From: Blastocystis sp. Blastoise
Lineage: Eukaryota > Sar > Bigyra > Opalinata > Blastocystidae
Assembly: GCA_039096225.1 (NCBI GenBank)
Contig: JBBPEB010000033.1
Coordinates: 265,001-329,000, forward strand
Direction: 5' to 3'
Length of the DNA stretch: 64,000 bases
Positions within the stretch are counted from its first letter, which is position 1. The number at the start of each line of letters is the position of its first letter. The translations under genes and the position numbers were made by a program. Below the pieces are notes generated by a model. It did not search any database and was not told where the DNA came from. It worked only from the letters and a program-made list of their open reading frames with translations. Positions 1-12,578 of the stretch are shown one piece after another.

Positions 1-169
1 TAGTAAATTCTAATAGAATTCTATGAATTTAATTAGCAAATTATTTCATTTCGACTTCTTTACTTAAAATGATTGGCTAAATATTAAATTTTGTTCCTAA
101 AAATCAATTACTTTCGAATAGAATTCGACGATCGAATATAAGGGTTACTTGACAAAAAAAACGATGAAG

Positions 170-207
170 GTCAAGTTCTTATAGAAAATAGTCAAGTTCT
201 TATAGAA
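170..207. repeat. 17-bp direct repeat, two copies
   Basis: GTCAAGTTCTTATAGAA occurs at 170-186 and again at 191-207, a 21-base period. It lies in the less AT-rich left end, between two CCAAT-box areas, so it could be a pair of regulator sites. No function is shown. Confidence 0.5.
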
Positions 208-1752
208 CATCTTTCATATGATAAATAATGCAAAAATGAAAGAAGAATTATTATAAATCTGATTGGTTAAAGTCTAATTAGCCAATAAAATCACCGCGCA
301 AAGTTAACGTAAAAATGGTATGGGATGCGCACTTAGTCAATTTCTCTTATAATATACTTATTGTGAAAACAAAAGATCATTTAATGAAATAATGAAGATA
401 AATATTAACACAGAAAATAAATGTTTATTATTATAATTAAAAAAATGTTTGTTCTAAATCTTATGTATCATTTTTTCAATATATTGATATATATATGATA
501 CTCGTAGTATTATCTTCTCTATTATAGTATTCTGTATAAATATATTTACATTAGCATAGCTTATTCGTATATCATAGCATCGAAAATAACAATAATAATA
601 CTAATAGTAATATATATAAATATTATTCAAACAAAACAAATTGATATCAATAATAAAGTTGATAGGCATATAGTATGCACAATAAACGCCTTTTAATAAT
701 AAAGAAAACAGTAGCTATTAAATATATTGATAAAAGAAAATGTTGTAATAAATAGAAAAATAATAGAATAAAAAACATCTAGTATAGACTATATTAAAAA
801 TAAAATGAAAACGATAAATAAAAAAAAATGAAACAATTACATAAGTAAAATAATTGAAATCATATAACAATATATATATAATCATAAAAGAATTATGATT
901 TTTAAAAAAGCAAAGCGAATATGTATATATACATATAAAAATAATAATGAATATGTATAATTTTTAAGCATTATACATATATAAAGTGAAATAGTATTAA
1001 TATATATATATATATATTTCTAATCAATAGAAAAAGTAGAAAACTTTAAATATACATATGTCTTTTCATATTATATGCTATTAATAATACTATCTTTATA
1101 GAGAGTAATATAAAGAAAGGTGAAAACGAAGAAGAATAAGAAAAAAAGAAGAATAAAATAGAATTTGAATTATAAATAGATAAAACAAGTCAAATTTTGA
1201 AAAAAAAATGTAAACTTTAAATAAAATGATTTGAATATATACATAGAAACTAATAAAAGAAAAAAGAAATAGAATAAAAGAAAGCATAATCATAAATAAT
1301 TGTTAATAATAATATATATATATAAAGAATTGTATAATATATCATTACAGGAAAAGGAAAAGCCTATAAATATATATATAAACAGAAATAATAGTAAGAT
1401 TATATATATATAAATTGGAAGAAAATAGAGTGAGAAGATATCTGCATATTATAGTGAATAATCGCGGGGAACTGATTATTCTTTGTAGCTTATGTAAAAA
1501 GTGTTAAAAATAAATACTACAATATATTTATGTGAATAATCATGAGAAACGAATATAGAAATCCTTAAAAATATATAAAAATGATAGTGTATATAAAGTA
1601 ATATAGTATGTATACTCATATACAATATAAAAATAAAAACATAAAAACAAAAAAAGAAGCCTATTTATATATATATAGTAAATAATTGATCTATATTCTT
1701 ATGTGTAGAATAATTAATATTCTATATATATATTAATCGAAAAAAGAAAAAC

Positions 1753-1808
1753 CCCGCCAAATAAACTACTATCTGACAAGAGAGTAGCTATTAAAAAATG
1801 GCGGGAAA
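1753..1808. promoter_or_regulatory. Two opposed E2F-like sites
   Basis: CCCGCCAAA at 1753-1761 and GGCGGGAAA at 1800-1808 stand out in almost pure A+T. Both match the known E2F/DP core (TTTGGCGGGAA type) in opposite orientations. No gene start is visible nearby, so the target would lie outside the window or has been missed. Confidence 0.3.
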
Positions 1809-2133
1809 TTGATTTGAATGAAAATATTAATTATAAATAAATATATAACAAATATACAAATATATAATGAATAAAAATGAATATATATATATATAATATT
1901 GTTGATACTATGATATATAAAGAAAACAAAAACGATAAATAAGAAATTAGAAAAAGATGAGTTCTAATATATATATATATATAGATGAAGTAAAAGCGGA
2001 CTAATCAAAATAAAGAGGAAATAATCGTTTGAATCAGCAGAAATAAATCAATAAAGAAGAGAGTGAGCTCAATTCTTATATTTAATAACCACGGGAATAT
2101 GAAGTAAAATAAGAGAATATATACATATATATA

Positions 2134-2670
2134 TTATCTTGTGGATTCTAGAAGGTTTTTTACATATTTATATTGAATATATCTTTGTTCTACAATACAT
2201 CTCTCCGCATTATTCAACTATATATATATATATACAAATAAATAAAGTATAAACTATATATATAAATATATATATATACAAATAAATAAAGTATAAACTA
2301 TATATCTATATATACTTCACGTTTCAATTCAGTTTTACATGCATTTTCAAACATAATTAATTGCATTTTCATTTCTCGTTTTATTTTCCTCAATATAGTC
2401 GCGGGAAACGTATCTATTTCTTCCCGTTTATAATCCCATACATTTCCGTGAATAAATTTATTGCTAATATCAAGAATCAGGTGAATTTCCTTCTCTGGAA
2501 TTCCAAAATAAGCGGGTGTTTTCGACGTATCAGGTGATGAGCACGTGCTAGGATCAGATTTAGATACATAATTTTGCATGTCACGTGACACGGGAGTTTG
2601 AGGATTTAACGCACGTGCATTGTTCGAAATACGAGACAATTTTGGTGGTAATTCAGGAACTAAATGAATG

Positions 2671-2706
<36 letters not shown>

Positions 2707-4297
2707 TTACTAGAACGAAGAATAAATGTAGCCGTTTGCTATATATAAAGGAATATATATATAAAGGAATATATATATATACAGTTAAAGCAGGATCTAA
2801 GAAACACTGTGTGGGTAAACACGAGTTCCCGCGGGGATTATCGTGATAATAAGGAGAGGATATATTGCGAAGAGTTGAGTTTGTCATTGATGTTGTATTC
2901 CCGTGGTTATTATTAGAAATATGAGTATCATAAGATTGTTGTGAATGAGAGATATCAGTTAAAGTGACTTTATTATTATTATTATGATTATGATTATGAT
3001 TATGATTATGATTATTATTATTAGTATCCGTCTTAGGTGAAAAGGACTGACTCATGTGATCATGTGCCATACCAATAATAGTCGCAAAATGAGAAGAAAC
3101 GATTTTCTATATATATATATATATATATAATACATTATATATATACACTTGTATTAATATATTTATTGATGACATATGTAGAGAGTGAATGAGGTATTTG
3201 TGGGGAATCCGAGAGAGTAGAAGTAGGAGAATAGAGAGTCACGTGATTAGGAACAGGAATCTATAATAGCAATAGTGTATATAATAAATAAATAATAAAA
3301 TTATGTATAATAAATAATAAATAAAGTATATATATATATAATTACTTGAAAGAATAGTCCTCCCTTGTTAAAAATAGTATTTAAAAATAAATAAATCTAT
3401 AGAATAGATAATAAATATTATTTAAAAAAAAAAATTAAAAATAAATAAATAAATCTATAGAATATATAATAAATATTATTAAAAAAAAAATTAAAAATAA
3501 ATAAATAAATCTATAGAATAGATAATAAATATTATTAAAAAAAAAATTAAAAATAAATAAATAAATCTATAGAATATATAATAAATATTATTTAAAAAAA
3601 ATAATTAAAAATAAATAAATAAATTTATAAAATATATAATAAATATTATTAAAAAAAAATAATTAAAAATAAATAAATACGCTTGGTAGTCCTTGTTTAT
3701 GTTTAATAGACATATATGTGCCTCTAGCGGGTCTACAGATTGATGATCCAAGATATTCGACAAGGGAGGATAATGAGAGATAGGAATGAGTTAATATATA
3801 AGAAAACAATGAACTAATTGAATGGAGAATTTGACGAGGTCTAAAGTTATTTAAGATCTTATTAAGAACAACATATACTTTTCTTCAACTTGGAGTGCTA
3901 TACTACAGACATCTGCAGATGAAAGTTCATTCTTTTGATTCTTTGTATAAGTACTTTGTTTATTATGAATTCGATTTTCAATAAATTCATAATCAATTAG
4001 AGGTTTCGAGAGTCGACAAAATATATATCTTAAAGTTGCAAGTAGCAAACTAGGATTTTGAACAGTACTAATATCATCAGGTTGATCTACATACATAATA
4101 TGAATATAAGTCATATACCCAATACATATATAAACTTACCTAGTAGACGTGATATCTGAACTTGTGGAACTGTTTCAAAAAATGTTTCATCGAAACAATC
4201 TACATAAATAAATCACTTTTAATGAATATAAAATACTAAAGCAAAACAGCCTATCAATTATAAATGCTGTCTCAGTTAAATAGAAAGAGTCATCCAT
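2134..4297 (-). CDS. RhoGAP-like domain protein with His/Asn repeats
   Basis: The gene was assembled from about eight exons on the minus strand, starting at the ATG at 4297 (MDDSFYLTET) and ending at a TAA at 2134-2136. Exons join in frame over GT-AG introns. The N-terminal half resembles a divergent RhoGAP domain: a segment like LLLATLRYIFCRLSKPLIDY matches the family's 'LLK-FLR-LP-PL-' helix. It is followed by a Ser/Leu-rich helical stretch ending LGSSICRPARG, where family members have the 'N-M...P-L' helix. The C-terminal half has Asn-His repeats near 2960-3020, then an acidic/basic helical segment. RhoGAPs speed GTP hydrolysis by Rho-family GTPases. I could not identify the arginine finger, so activity is uncertain. 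It is head to head with the FKRP-like gene, 106 bases apart. Confidence 0.55.
3381..3681. repeat. Tandem repeat filling an intron, repeated splice acceptors
   Basis: About five copies of a roughly 55-60-base unit (an A-run, TTAAAAATAAATAAATAAAT, then CTATAGAAT.GATAATAAATATT) fill one intron of the RhoGAP-like gene. Read on the coding (minus) strand, four copies contain TATTCTATAG, which looks like the 3' splice acceptor used at the exon border. The copy furthest upstream is mutated to TTTATAAA. Confidence 0.7.
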
Positions 4298-4403
4298 CTA
4301 AATTATATAAAAAACAGCATTCAATAAAAATATAGTAATTGAGATAAATCATGATTATTTGTTGTTTTTAAAAAAAATTTCATATTGTTTTATTCGATTC
4401 ATA

Positions 4404-5076
4404 ATGGAGAAGCAGCTTTTATCTTTGGTGATTGTGATTGTTGCATTCTCATTAAATGTGATTCTTGTTCTTTTATCCGTAAATAAAGCAGATTATTACA
4501 CATTACTGTCGTTTTAGTCACAAACAGGTAATATTATTAACGAAAACGAATGCAAGCAAAATATAGAACAAAGAAGTAGCAAGAATGACGTATATTCATT
4601 TATGATTAAGTAAATAATTTTAGTTTTATTATGATCGTGAGTATTCGATGACTTCTACTTTGCGAGAATATGAGAAGAAAGTATTTTATTTCAATTTATG
4701 TATTCATTTATGTATAGATAAAAGATTTAGAAAAGATTATTATTGTAAAAGTAAATTCATTTTAGTATTTTATAATATAATGAATATAATTAAGGATGAG
4801 AAAATTTCAAATTTAAATATAAAGATTGATCTTCTTCAAGAAGAATTAACGAAAACCATGAAACTTGTGACAAAACAAACTTTGGTATATATTATGATTC
4901 GATTTATGATTTATTGTTATTTAATAAATTATATTCTATATTCCTATTTGTTTTTATTTTAATTATATATATAGAATTCTACAGTAGAAGATCAACGTAT
5001 ATATATTATATAATATATATAGTATATGTATATATAGACTCAATTCATGATATACAATTAGAAGATATCACTAGAG

Positions 5077-5109
<33 letters not shown>

Positions 5110-5903
5110 CTTAGTTACAATATCAATATAATAATGATTATAAGAATGATGATAATTATTATGAAGAAGATCTTGAAAAAGTACCAGCACCTAAAGTATA
5201 TATATATATAATTGTATATATTCATTACTAAGAGATAGTTTATATATATATATATTTGTTTCTATTATATAATGAATATATATAATAGCCTTCTAAATTA
5301 CGTGATATAACCGTGGTTATTATTAATGGTAATTGCGAGGGAGGTATGAAAATTGCCAGTTCTACTCTATATAAGTATATATGTATATTATATATGTATT
5401 ATAAATATGTTATATATAATAATTCAAGTTATATTACATTTATCTAGACTTTATATATATATCTATAGACTCAATCGTTTCTACGAAGTCGTTAAAATTC
5501 ATCTGAACTCTGTATATATATATATTATTATTATTATTATTATTATTATATAGAGTACAGATATAAATGCATCTACGTTAGTTAGCCAGTATATATAATG
5601 CTTTCTATATTCTATATATATATTCTATGTATAGACGATTATCATCAATATCGACGAAATACACTCTCATCGTCGATTCCACCGTACAATTCTCCTTAAA
5701 CACAAATATCGACCGTTTACGATCGGCTCTCGAGACGAATAAGGTATATATAGTTGGAGGAATGGAAGAGGAGGGAAATCTGGTTCAACCAATGGCATTC
5801 GATGTATATATATATATATATATTTGTTATTATTATTCTATATATAGATATATAAACATAATAATATTCTTGAATATCGACGAGGATATCATGCTATTCT
5901 TCC

Positions 5904-5937
<34 letters not shown>

Positions 5938-6650
5938 ATATATGTATATATATAGGTAATTGTATTGAGTGTGACAGAGCAGGTCATTTCTTCTTAGCAT
6001 ATACGAATGTCTTAAGAGAATTGTGGACTAAAGACACTCTACCTCTCTCTCTTGCTATTGATAGTATGTAATTATCATAAGAATAATAATCATTATTGTT
6101 ATAATAATAATTATAATCATAATCATAATAATAATAATCTTCATATTTTATATATAATAATCATAATAATAATATATATAGGTTTATATTTGGAAGCTAA
6201 ATATTTTGATATAAAAGTAGGAAGTTGTCCTGTGTCTATATTTAAATATGATAAGCACATGACATGCAATCCATTCATTCCCGAATGGAATAGTATTCCT
6301 GAAGAAGCTAGAACGTATGTTCTGTTCTATAATTATTTATTTATAATTATTATATATTATTATTATTATTATATATTATTATTATTATTATTATTTATAA
6401 TTATATCTATAGTCGCTTTGCTCTGAAGCATAGTATACAAGTATATAAAGATATCGAAGAAGAGACACATCTATTCCATACCTATATAGAGAGAGAAAAG
6501 TCTTCTTCTGTATATTTATCTCCTTATACATATTCATCGTGGAGTCATATGCTTTCCACGACGACAACCCTCCTCAATCAAAATAGAGTTCCTTACGTAC
6601 TCTCCGGGAGTATATATATATATATATATAATATTATATATATATATATA

Positions 6651-6695
<45 letters not shown>

Positions 6696-7498
6696 GAGCT
6701 TATAGGTGGTTTGTCTATTGGAACGCCAGTTCCTTGGGATAATAAACTTCGAGTATTCTATATATATGTATAGAGTACTATATATATATAGGTAACAACA
6801 TTAGAACCTGCATTTTCATCGAATTCAACATGCGATGATCTTGATATTTCCTCTTCAATGTCAGAGTATATAGTTACGTCAAACAGTTTGAAAGCACATA
6901 AATCAAGAAAATATTGTTTCACACTCTCTCCTGATCTTATTTTACCCGATGTCAATGATATTACTGATGAAAAAGAAAAAGAAGCTTTGGTCAATTCGAT
7001 TCGAATTCCAGGAGATAAACGAGTTCCATTCGCTGATATGGAGGTGACACACCCTGTGAAAGTGAGGGATCTTCCCGGTCATTTATTACCGCTTAAAAAG
7101 ATGAAGTTTATGAATACATATGTGTTTATACCTAATAATCCTGTTCTCTATTTAGAACAAGTATATATATATATATATATATAGACTTATAATCATATTA
7201 ATTCATTTATTATTTTATTTATAGGAACTTGGTGAAACAACAGATACAGTATATATATATATAATATATATAAAGAATATTATTCTATCTCTTTTTCTCT
7301 ACATATTTCAATTATATTTATCTATAGAGATTAGAGGAGATTCATTTATTTAAAAGTAAATTGGCAGGAGATGATGATGAACAAGTGTGGCCAACATGTA
7401 CTGCTGAAGAAGCATCAGAGACATCTTCGAAATGTATTCAATCTCCATATGAAGCGTCTCAATATATACTGGATACTCTTCTTCCTCTCCTTAACTAA
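4404..7498 (+). CDS. FKRP/fukutin-like LicD-family transferase, type II membrane
   Basis: About seventeen short exons (one only about 22 bases) join in frame from the ATG at 4404 to the TAA at 7496-7498. The protein starts MEKQLL and has one hydrophobic signal anchor (residues about 5-28). A stem with an acidic coiled stretch follows, then a glycosyltransferase-like region starting ITVVIINGNCEGG. The C-terminal half resembles the LicD/FKRP nucleotidyltransferase-like domain: YVLSG, then ELIGGLSIGTPVPWDNKLRV, then LPLKKMKFMN and IPNNPVLYLEQ near the end. This order matches FKRP, a Golgi ribitol-phosphate transferase of dystroglycan glycosylation. The substrate here is unknown. The family usually has several acidic residues after PWD (PWDDD type); here they are N-K-L-R, so catalysis may be altered. 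The fold assignment is fairly secure, the function inferred. Confidence 0.65.
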
Positions 7499-7653
7499 TA
7501 AACATTATTATTTACTTTTCTTCTTTTCTCTTTTGTATAGTAGATACTATAACTATCTTATAATAAATAGCTAGTTGAATTCTTTAGTGTATACTCAATA
7601 AAAAAACAAAACAAAATAAATGCAACATACACTAATATTAGTAAATGATGTCT

Positions 7654-9817
7654 TTAATAATAATTGACCATGAGTTGATCATCAGTGACAGCATAACCAA
7701 TCATATTAATAGTAGACATGACGGTATCTGTTTCATAATCAAATACATAGAAATTACCGAAATCTTGATTATTCCAACCAAAAGGTTTACCACGAATAAG
7801 ATCTCCATTAGCATTTGTGTAATAAGTATAACCAGGTTTAAATTGATTCTTGTAACCAGTATAAATACCTCCAAATTGAATAGCAGCTTGACCAAAGACA
7901 GATTTAGTAACAATACCGAAAGCACGTGACTTTTGATGGCCAGTAGTAATTTGATAGAAGTGACGGTTGTTAGTACCAAAAGATTCGACAAGAATGAAAT
8001 CTTGATAGTTAAGAGCAGCAATATCATAATGAACATAAGACCAAGGTTGGTGACGAGCAGTGATAATAGGATAAGAATTATCAAGAGGAACAATTTCAAA
8101 AGAAGAAGTTAATTCACAAGCAGTATAAGAAAGAGCTTGACTATTTGCAGAAGCAACATTATCATAGAAAACCTATAAATATTATATAGTAATTAATAAA
8201 AGTAATAATAAAAAATATAAATAAAATAATAAATAATAATAAATAATATAAATAAAATAATAAATAAATACACCAAATCTAGAACGAGATAACATTTTCA
8301 TAGAGACTCTTTCAAGATTAACAGCACCTGATACCTTACGAATGGTAGTTCTACTAATAAACTTTACAGTATTAGCCTTATTATCAAATTCAATAAGTTG
8401 AGAAACAAGAGAATTAGAACGATAATAATCATAATAAACCATAACAGCAAAACGATCATCGAAACTATATATATATGAGAATTATTAAATAATATAGAAT
8501 ATAATAAAATATAAAATAATATATATGATAAAAAAAAAATAAATAATAACACAATAAATAGAAAAACAAAGCATACTTATCAAGAGCAAAGAAATCAAGA
8601 GTATCAGTGAATCTTAAAACAACCCATTCGTTGACTTTAACAGAGGTTCCATCAAAGTTAACTAAGCAAGCACGAATATTACCATAGCCAGTAGGTTCAG
8701 TTCCATTATTAAGAGGACCAGAAGCAACAATAATATAATTATTACTATTCATACCAGCAATACCATGATAACCATAACGAGGAGAATACATGACATGAGG
8801 AGTACCTTGAAGATAAGCTCTATCTCCATCACCATAAACAGTAGCTACAAAGGTATATAAGTTACGATCACCTCCTTCATAAGTGAAACATAAATGGTTA
8901 GAATCCATGACATCTACGTGAGGGAAACGATAGAGACCATCAACATAATGAAAGGGTCTACCAAAAGAGAAATGGAAACTCATATGGCCAGCTTCTAAGG
9001 AATAATCAACCTTACAAGTAATAATTTCATTAGAACCAATAACAGCTACAGTAGTATTTGATAAAGTTACTATACCATCAACATAACGAATATGCTCAGC
9101 TTGAGTTAAAGGAAGATCATACTATATATATATTAATAGTATTATTAAACAATAATTGAAAGAAAATATATATAATTATTATAATAAATATATTAAATAA
9201 TAATAATAATAAATATATTAAATAATAATAATAATAAATATATTAAATAAAATAATTATAATTATAATTATAATAATAAAATTAAACATACTTCAGCTTC
9301 ATCATCAACATATCCCTCTCTATGAACAGGAATAGCTTTGATTTTACCATCATAAGCGGCAATAGCAATAAAATCATTAAGACCAGTAACAACTAAACCA
9401 TACATTTCATCATGAGGAGTAGAGAATGCTTCTCTATTAATAGTAATACCACCACCAAGAGAAACAGTACCATCAAAACCAATAGAAACAGCCTTTCCAG
9501 CAGGAATGTCTCTATCCCAATGATTTAAAGGGAATGAATAAGACCAAAGTTGTCTATTGATCCAAGTCTATAAAATAAAAATAATAAATAAATGGATGAA
9601 ATCACTAGATTTTTAATAATTGCCTATATTTATTATTTATTCAAAACCAAAAAAAAAAAATAAATAATAAATAATAATAATAACAATAATAAATATAGTA
9701 TACCTTGTTGGTATTAAGAGTACAAATGATACTCATAATGAGAGTACAGCAGACAACAATGAAAGTGACAGCATCACAAGCATTGTAAACACATTTATAA
9801 GCTTTACCTGCGGCCAT
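7654..9817 (-). CDS. Unknown type II membrane protein, large ectodomain
   Basis: Five exons join in frame from the ATG at 9817 (MAAGKAYKCVYNACDAVT) to the TAA at 7654-7656, about 550 residues. One membrane segment lies at residues about 17-33 (TFIVVCCTLIMSIICTL), so most of the chain is probably lumenal or extracellular. The ectodomain is rich in Gly, Asn, Tyr and short beta-strand-like segments and has repeating blocks of the type 'YIIVASGP...', as in a propeller or beta-rich fold. The last 110 residues contain GYTYYTNANGDLIRG, then MIGYAVTDDQLMV. This recalls the 'PG-TYY----G-L ... G-A-S---L-V' module found at the ends of many tail-fibre-like and protist surface proteins. The function is unknown. 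CCAAT boxes lie about 190-250 bases upstream. Confidence 0.7.
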
Positions 9818-9893
9818 AGTTATTTAAATGAAGTCAAATAAATAAGAAATAAATATGAATAGATCATGAAGAAATGGAGATAAAAAAGTAGTA

Positions 9894-10217
9894 ATGTATA
9901 GTGATTTAGATCATTATAATTATCATAACTTTATCGAAAGAGAGAAGAATATTATCGTTCATCTCATTTGTAAATCACCTGGTTATTCTCAGAAAAAACA
10001 CAACTCGATTGGCTTACAACACAAAATAAGCCAATTAAGAATGGCTGTTAATGAAAATCATTGGCTAATAATGTCTTTTCCGAAAAGAAATAACCGTGAT
10101 TCTACTTACTTTAGTCTCTATAAAAATGATTTGTTCAAAATAAAAAAGAGTATTGAAGGAAAAAAAGTTTTTTATTGTTCATTGTGTATTAAGCACAAAA
10201 CACAAGTTAAACAATAA
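9894..10217 (+). CDS. Possible small orphan ORF (107 residues)
   Basis: This is an uninterrupted frame from ATG to TAA, less AT-rich than surrounding intergenic DNA, encoding a basic, mixed-composition peptide (MYSDLDHYNYHNF...). I recognise no domain. It overlaps a cluster of three CCAAT boxes that fits a promoter of the neighbouring minus-strand gene. The open frame may therefore simply reflect promoter composition. Confidence 0.2.
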   Translation: MYSDLDHYNYHNFIEREKNIIVHLICKSPGYSQKKHNSIGLQHKISQLRMAVNENHWLIMSFPKRNNRDSTYFSLYKNDLFKIKKSIEGKKVFYCSLCIKHKTQVKQ

Positions 10218-10911
10218 ACCCCTTCTATCAGTTGCTTTCAAAGTGAGTTCCATTATGTCTACAAGCAATGAATTCATCATTTCCACTTGTGTTTTGTCAA
10301 GTATACAATAGTTTTATGATTTTTCATATATATTTGATGCTTGTATGATCAACATGATATTAATGGAGTGTTCAATAAAAAAAGATTATCAGTTGACAAT
10401 AATATATAGTTATATATTGGAATACTTTTTCATTTCTCTTCGTATACATTATTTAAACCTATATTATAAACTGTCATATAGATAAAATGATCTATTCATA
10501 ATAAATTCAGTTTAATTAGTAGCTTAAAACGAATAATAAGACATCAAATGGACAGCAGTAGTGTTTTCTTCTTTCATTATTGTTTTAATGGTTTACTACT
10601 CATAGGAAATACTTTGAGATATCCAGATGTTCTTTTTTCTTTTCTTTTTTTCAAGAATAGTAACTAAATTATGTAGAATTCTGTCATGTCTAATAATATA
10701 ATATTTTTTTATATTTAAATGCTATAATATATGATATTCATCATTGAATTAAGGAGATCAAAGAATAAAAATAGTTCAAATTCATGTCGTTATTCAATAA
10801 TTAATGCAGAATGTAATGTCATCACAATAAAAAAAACATGATTATTCCTAAGGAGAACTATGAAAGAAACAAGTATAAATTGTGGTCAATAAAAATGGAG
10901 GAATAGATTTG

Positions 10912-11057
10912 ATTGGTTAAAAACTATTTATGTTTTGAAAAAAGACAAAAAAGAAATAGAAGAATAAGGTTAATTGATAGACGAACCAATAATATGACGT
11001 ATAAAAAACAAAAGGAGAATAGCCAATAAGAAGGAGATACTCTACTGATGTTCCAAT
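10912..11057. promoter_or_regulatory. Four CCAAT boxes upstream of sideroflexin
   Basis: CCAAT or its complement ATTGG occurs at 10912-10916, 10986-10990, 11023-11027 and 11053-11057, that is 100-250 bases before the sideroflexin ATG. Clustered CCAAT boxes are the known target of NF-Y, and an NF-YB gene lies at 15006. Binding is inferred. Confidence 0.45.
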
Positions 11058-11157
11058 AAGATCGTGTAAACTTGAGAAACCGAGGCATTTCTCCTTTTTG
11101 AGATGTGAAGGTGTTTGTTTTTGCATTGTTCTTTTTCTTTGATACGATTAGGTAACA

Positions 11158-12578
11158 ATGGCTGCTGTCGTTCCTCCTTTCAATCCTGGTATATAGATGC
11201 ATATTGATTCATTATATCTATCTTATATCATTTCTTTATAGAAGGATGTCGTTTTGATTTAACCACTTATAGTGGTCGTGTTAAGTACAACTTTGGTAAG
11301 GCTTCTATGAAACATTTATTCACAAGCCAAGCTCAAATTGATGAAGCTAAAGCTAAAGTCGAAGCTTTCAAGAATGGTACTTCTACTTTATCTGATGAAG
11401 AATTATGGAAGGCTAAGGAATGTATGTTTTTTATCTTTATTGTTTATTATTATTATTATCTTTATTGTTTATTATTATTATTATCTTTATTGTTTATTAT
11501 TATTATTATCTATATATTACTTGATGCCAATGTTCATCCTCAAACTGGTGCAACTCTTAATGTTTTAGGTAGAATGGGTGCTTTCGTTCCTTGTAATATT
11601 CCTATTCAAGCTGGTATGCTTTTAGCTGCTCCTACTGTCTTTAATATTGTATTATGGCAATGGATCAATCAGACATATAATGCTATTTTCAATTATTCTA
11701 ACCGTAATGCTTCTATTCCTCAATCTATGGCTGATATCGGTAAGGCTTATGGTTCTGCTGTTGTTGTCTCTGTTGGTGTTGCTTTAGCTGGTAACATGGC
11801 CCTTCAAAAGATGAAGAGTCCTAATCCTATTCTTAGAATGTCTCTTCCTTTCCTTGCTGTCGCCACAGCTGGTGTCTCCAATGTTCTTCTTATGAGACTT
11901 GCTGAAATGAGTAAGATAAATATTTATTTATTTTTTTATTTTTTTTTATTTATTTATTTATTTATTTTTTTTTTTTTTTTGATAAAAATAGGCATAATAA
12001 TATTAAATATATATAGTAAGGGTATTAATGTATTTGATGAAGATGGTAATGATTTAGGTGTTTCTATTAAGGCTGGTAAGAAGGCTGTCATTAATACTGC
12101 TATTACTAGAATTTGTATTCCTATTCCCGGTATATATATATATATAATTAATTCATTAATTATCATTTTTAAATATTAATATATCTATTATACATTTTTA
12201 TAGTTCTTCTTATCCCTCCGTTTATTAATGCTGGTTTAGATAAGATGGGATGGATGCCTAAGGGTAAGACTGGTAAGATGCTTACTGAATTAACTATGTA
12301 GTTTTATATTTATATGTAATATGAATAATATATATTAATTATATATATATCTATATAACTATCTGTACTCTTTGCTTAATCTTTGCTCTTCCTTGTGCTA
12401 TTGGTGTTTTCCCTCAAGTAAATATATATAATATATATTTTCTAATATTATCTATACATTATTTTTCAAATTATAGACTTGCAGAATTTCTCCTTCTAAG
12501 TTAGAACCTCAATTCCAAAATTTAACTAATAAGGATGGTAAACGTATTGATGTTATCGTTTATGATAAGGGTGTTTAA
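11158..12578 (+). CDS. SFXN: Sideroflexin (mitochondrial amino-acid transporter)
   Basis: Seven or so exons join in frame from the ATG at 11158 (MAAVVPPFNP) to the TAA at 12576-12578, about 320 residues, the usual family length. Sideroflexins are multi-pass inner mitochondrial membrane carriers; animal SFXN1 carries serine for one-carbon metabolism. Family signatures are clear: HPQTG, then LGRMGAFVPCNIPI, FWQWINQ-like LWQWINQTYNA, NYSNRN, a PLMR-like LLMRLAEM, GINVFDEDGNDLG, the proline-rich IPPFI segment, and a FPQ near the C-terminus. The first exon is tiny, with the next intron starting after residue 10. One intron (about 11420-11520) holds three copies of a 27-28-base TTTATTGTTTATTATT unit. 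The identification is confident; which amino acid it carries is not visible. Confidence 0.93.

Larger units (their letters stand above)
1..2133. other. Gene-poor AT-rich region
   Basis: I found no supportable coding exon in this 2.1 kb stretch. The only long open frame (1096-1293, minus) is low-complexity Phe/Leu/Ile/Tyr sequence typical of AT-rich noise. The first 350 bases are less AT-rich and look promoter-like: CCAAT boxes lie at 72-76, 262-266 and 282-286, and the last two form an imperfect inverted pair. A 17-base direct repeat occurs at 170-186 and 191-207. Two opposed GC-rich sites at 1753-1761 and 1800-1808 resemble E2F sites. An AACCACGGGAAT motif lies at 2087-2098. Confidence 0.6.
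9818..11157. other. Divergent intergenic region with CCAAT-box clusters
   Basis: This 1.3 kb separates the type II membrane gene (-) from sideroflexin (+). Two CCAAT clusters flank it: 10008-10012, 10033-10037 and 10062-10066 near the minus-strand gene, and 10912-10916, 10986-10990, 11023-11027 and 11053-11057 within 250 bases of the sideroflexin ATG. The middle (about 10220-10900) is AT-rich with nothing recognisable. Confidence 0.6.

Noticed and set aside
1096-1293. Minus-strand open frame of 65 codons
   Set aside because: Phe/Leu/Ile/Tyr low-complexity sequence with no domain, in almost pure A+T.
3381-3681. CRISPR-like regular spacing of repeats
   Set aside because: There are no unique spacers; it is a plain tandem repeat in a eukaryotic intron.
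5744-5753. Possible 10-base intron GTATATATAG
   Set aside because: Too short for splicing; reading through keeps the frame (KVYIVGG).
10917-11202. Two overlapping minus-strand frames upstream of sideroflexin
   Set aside because: They overlap the CCAAT cluster and the first sideroflexin exon and show no conserved feature.
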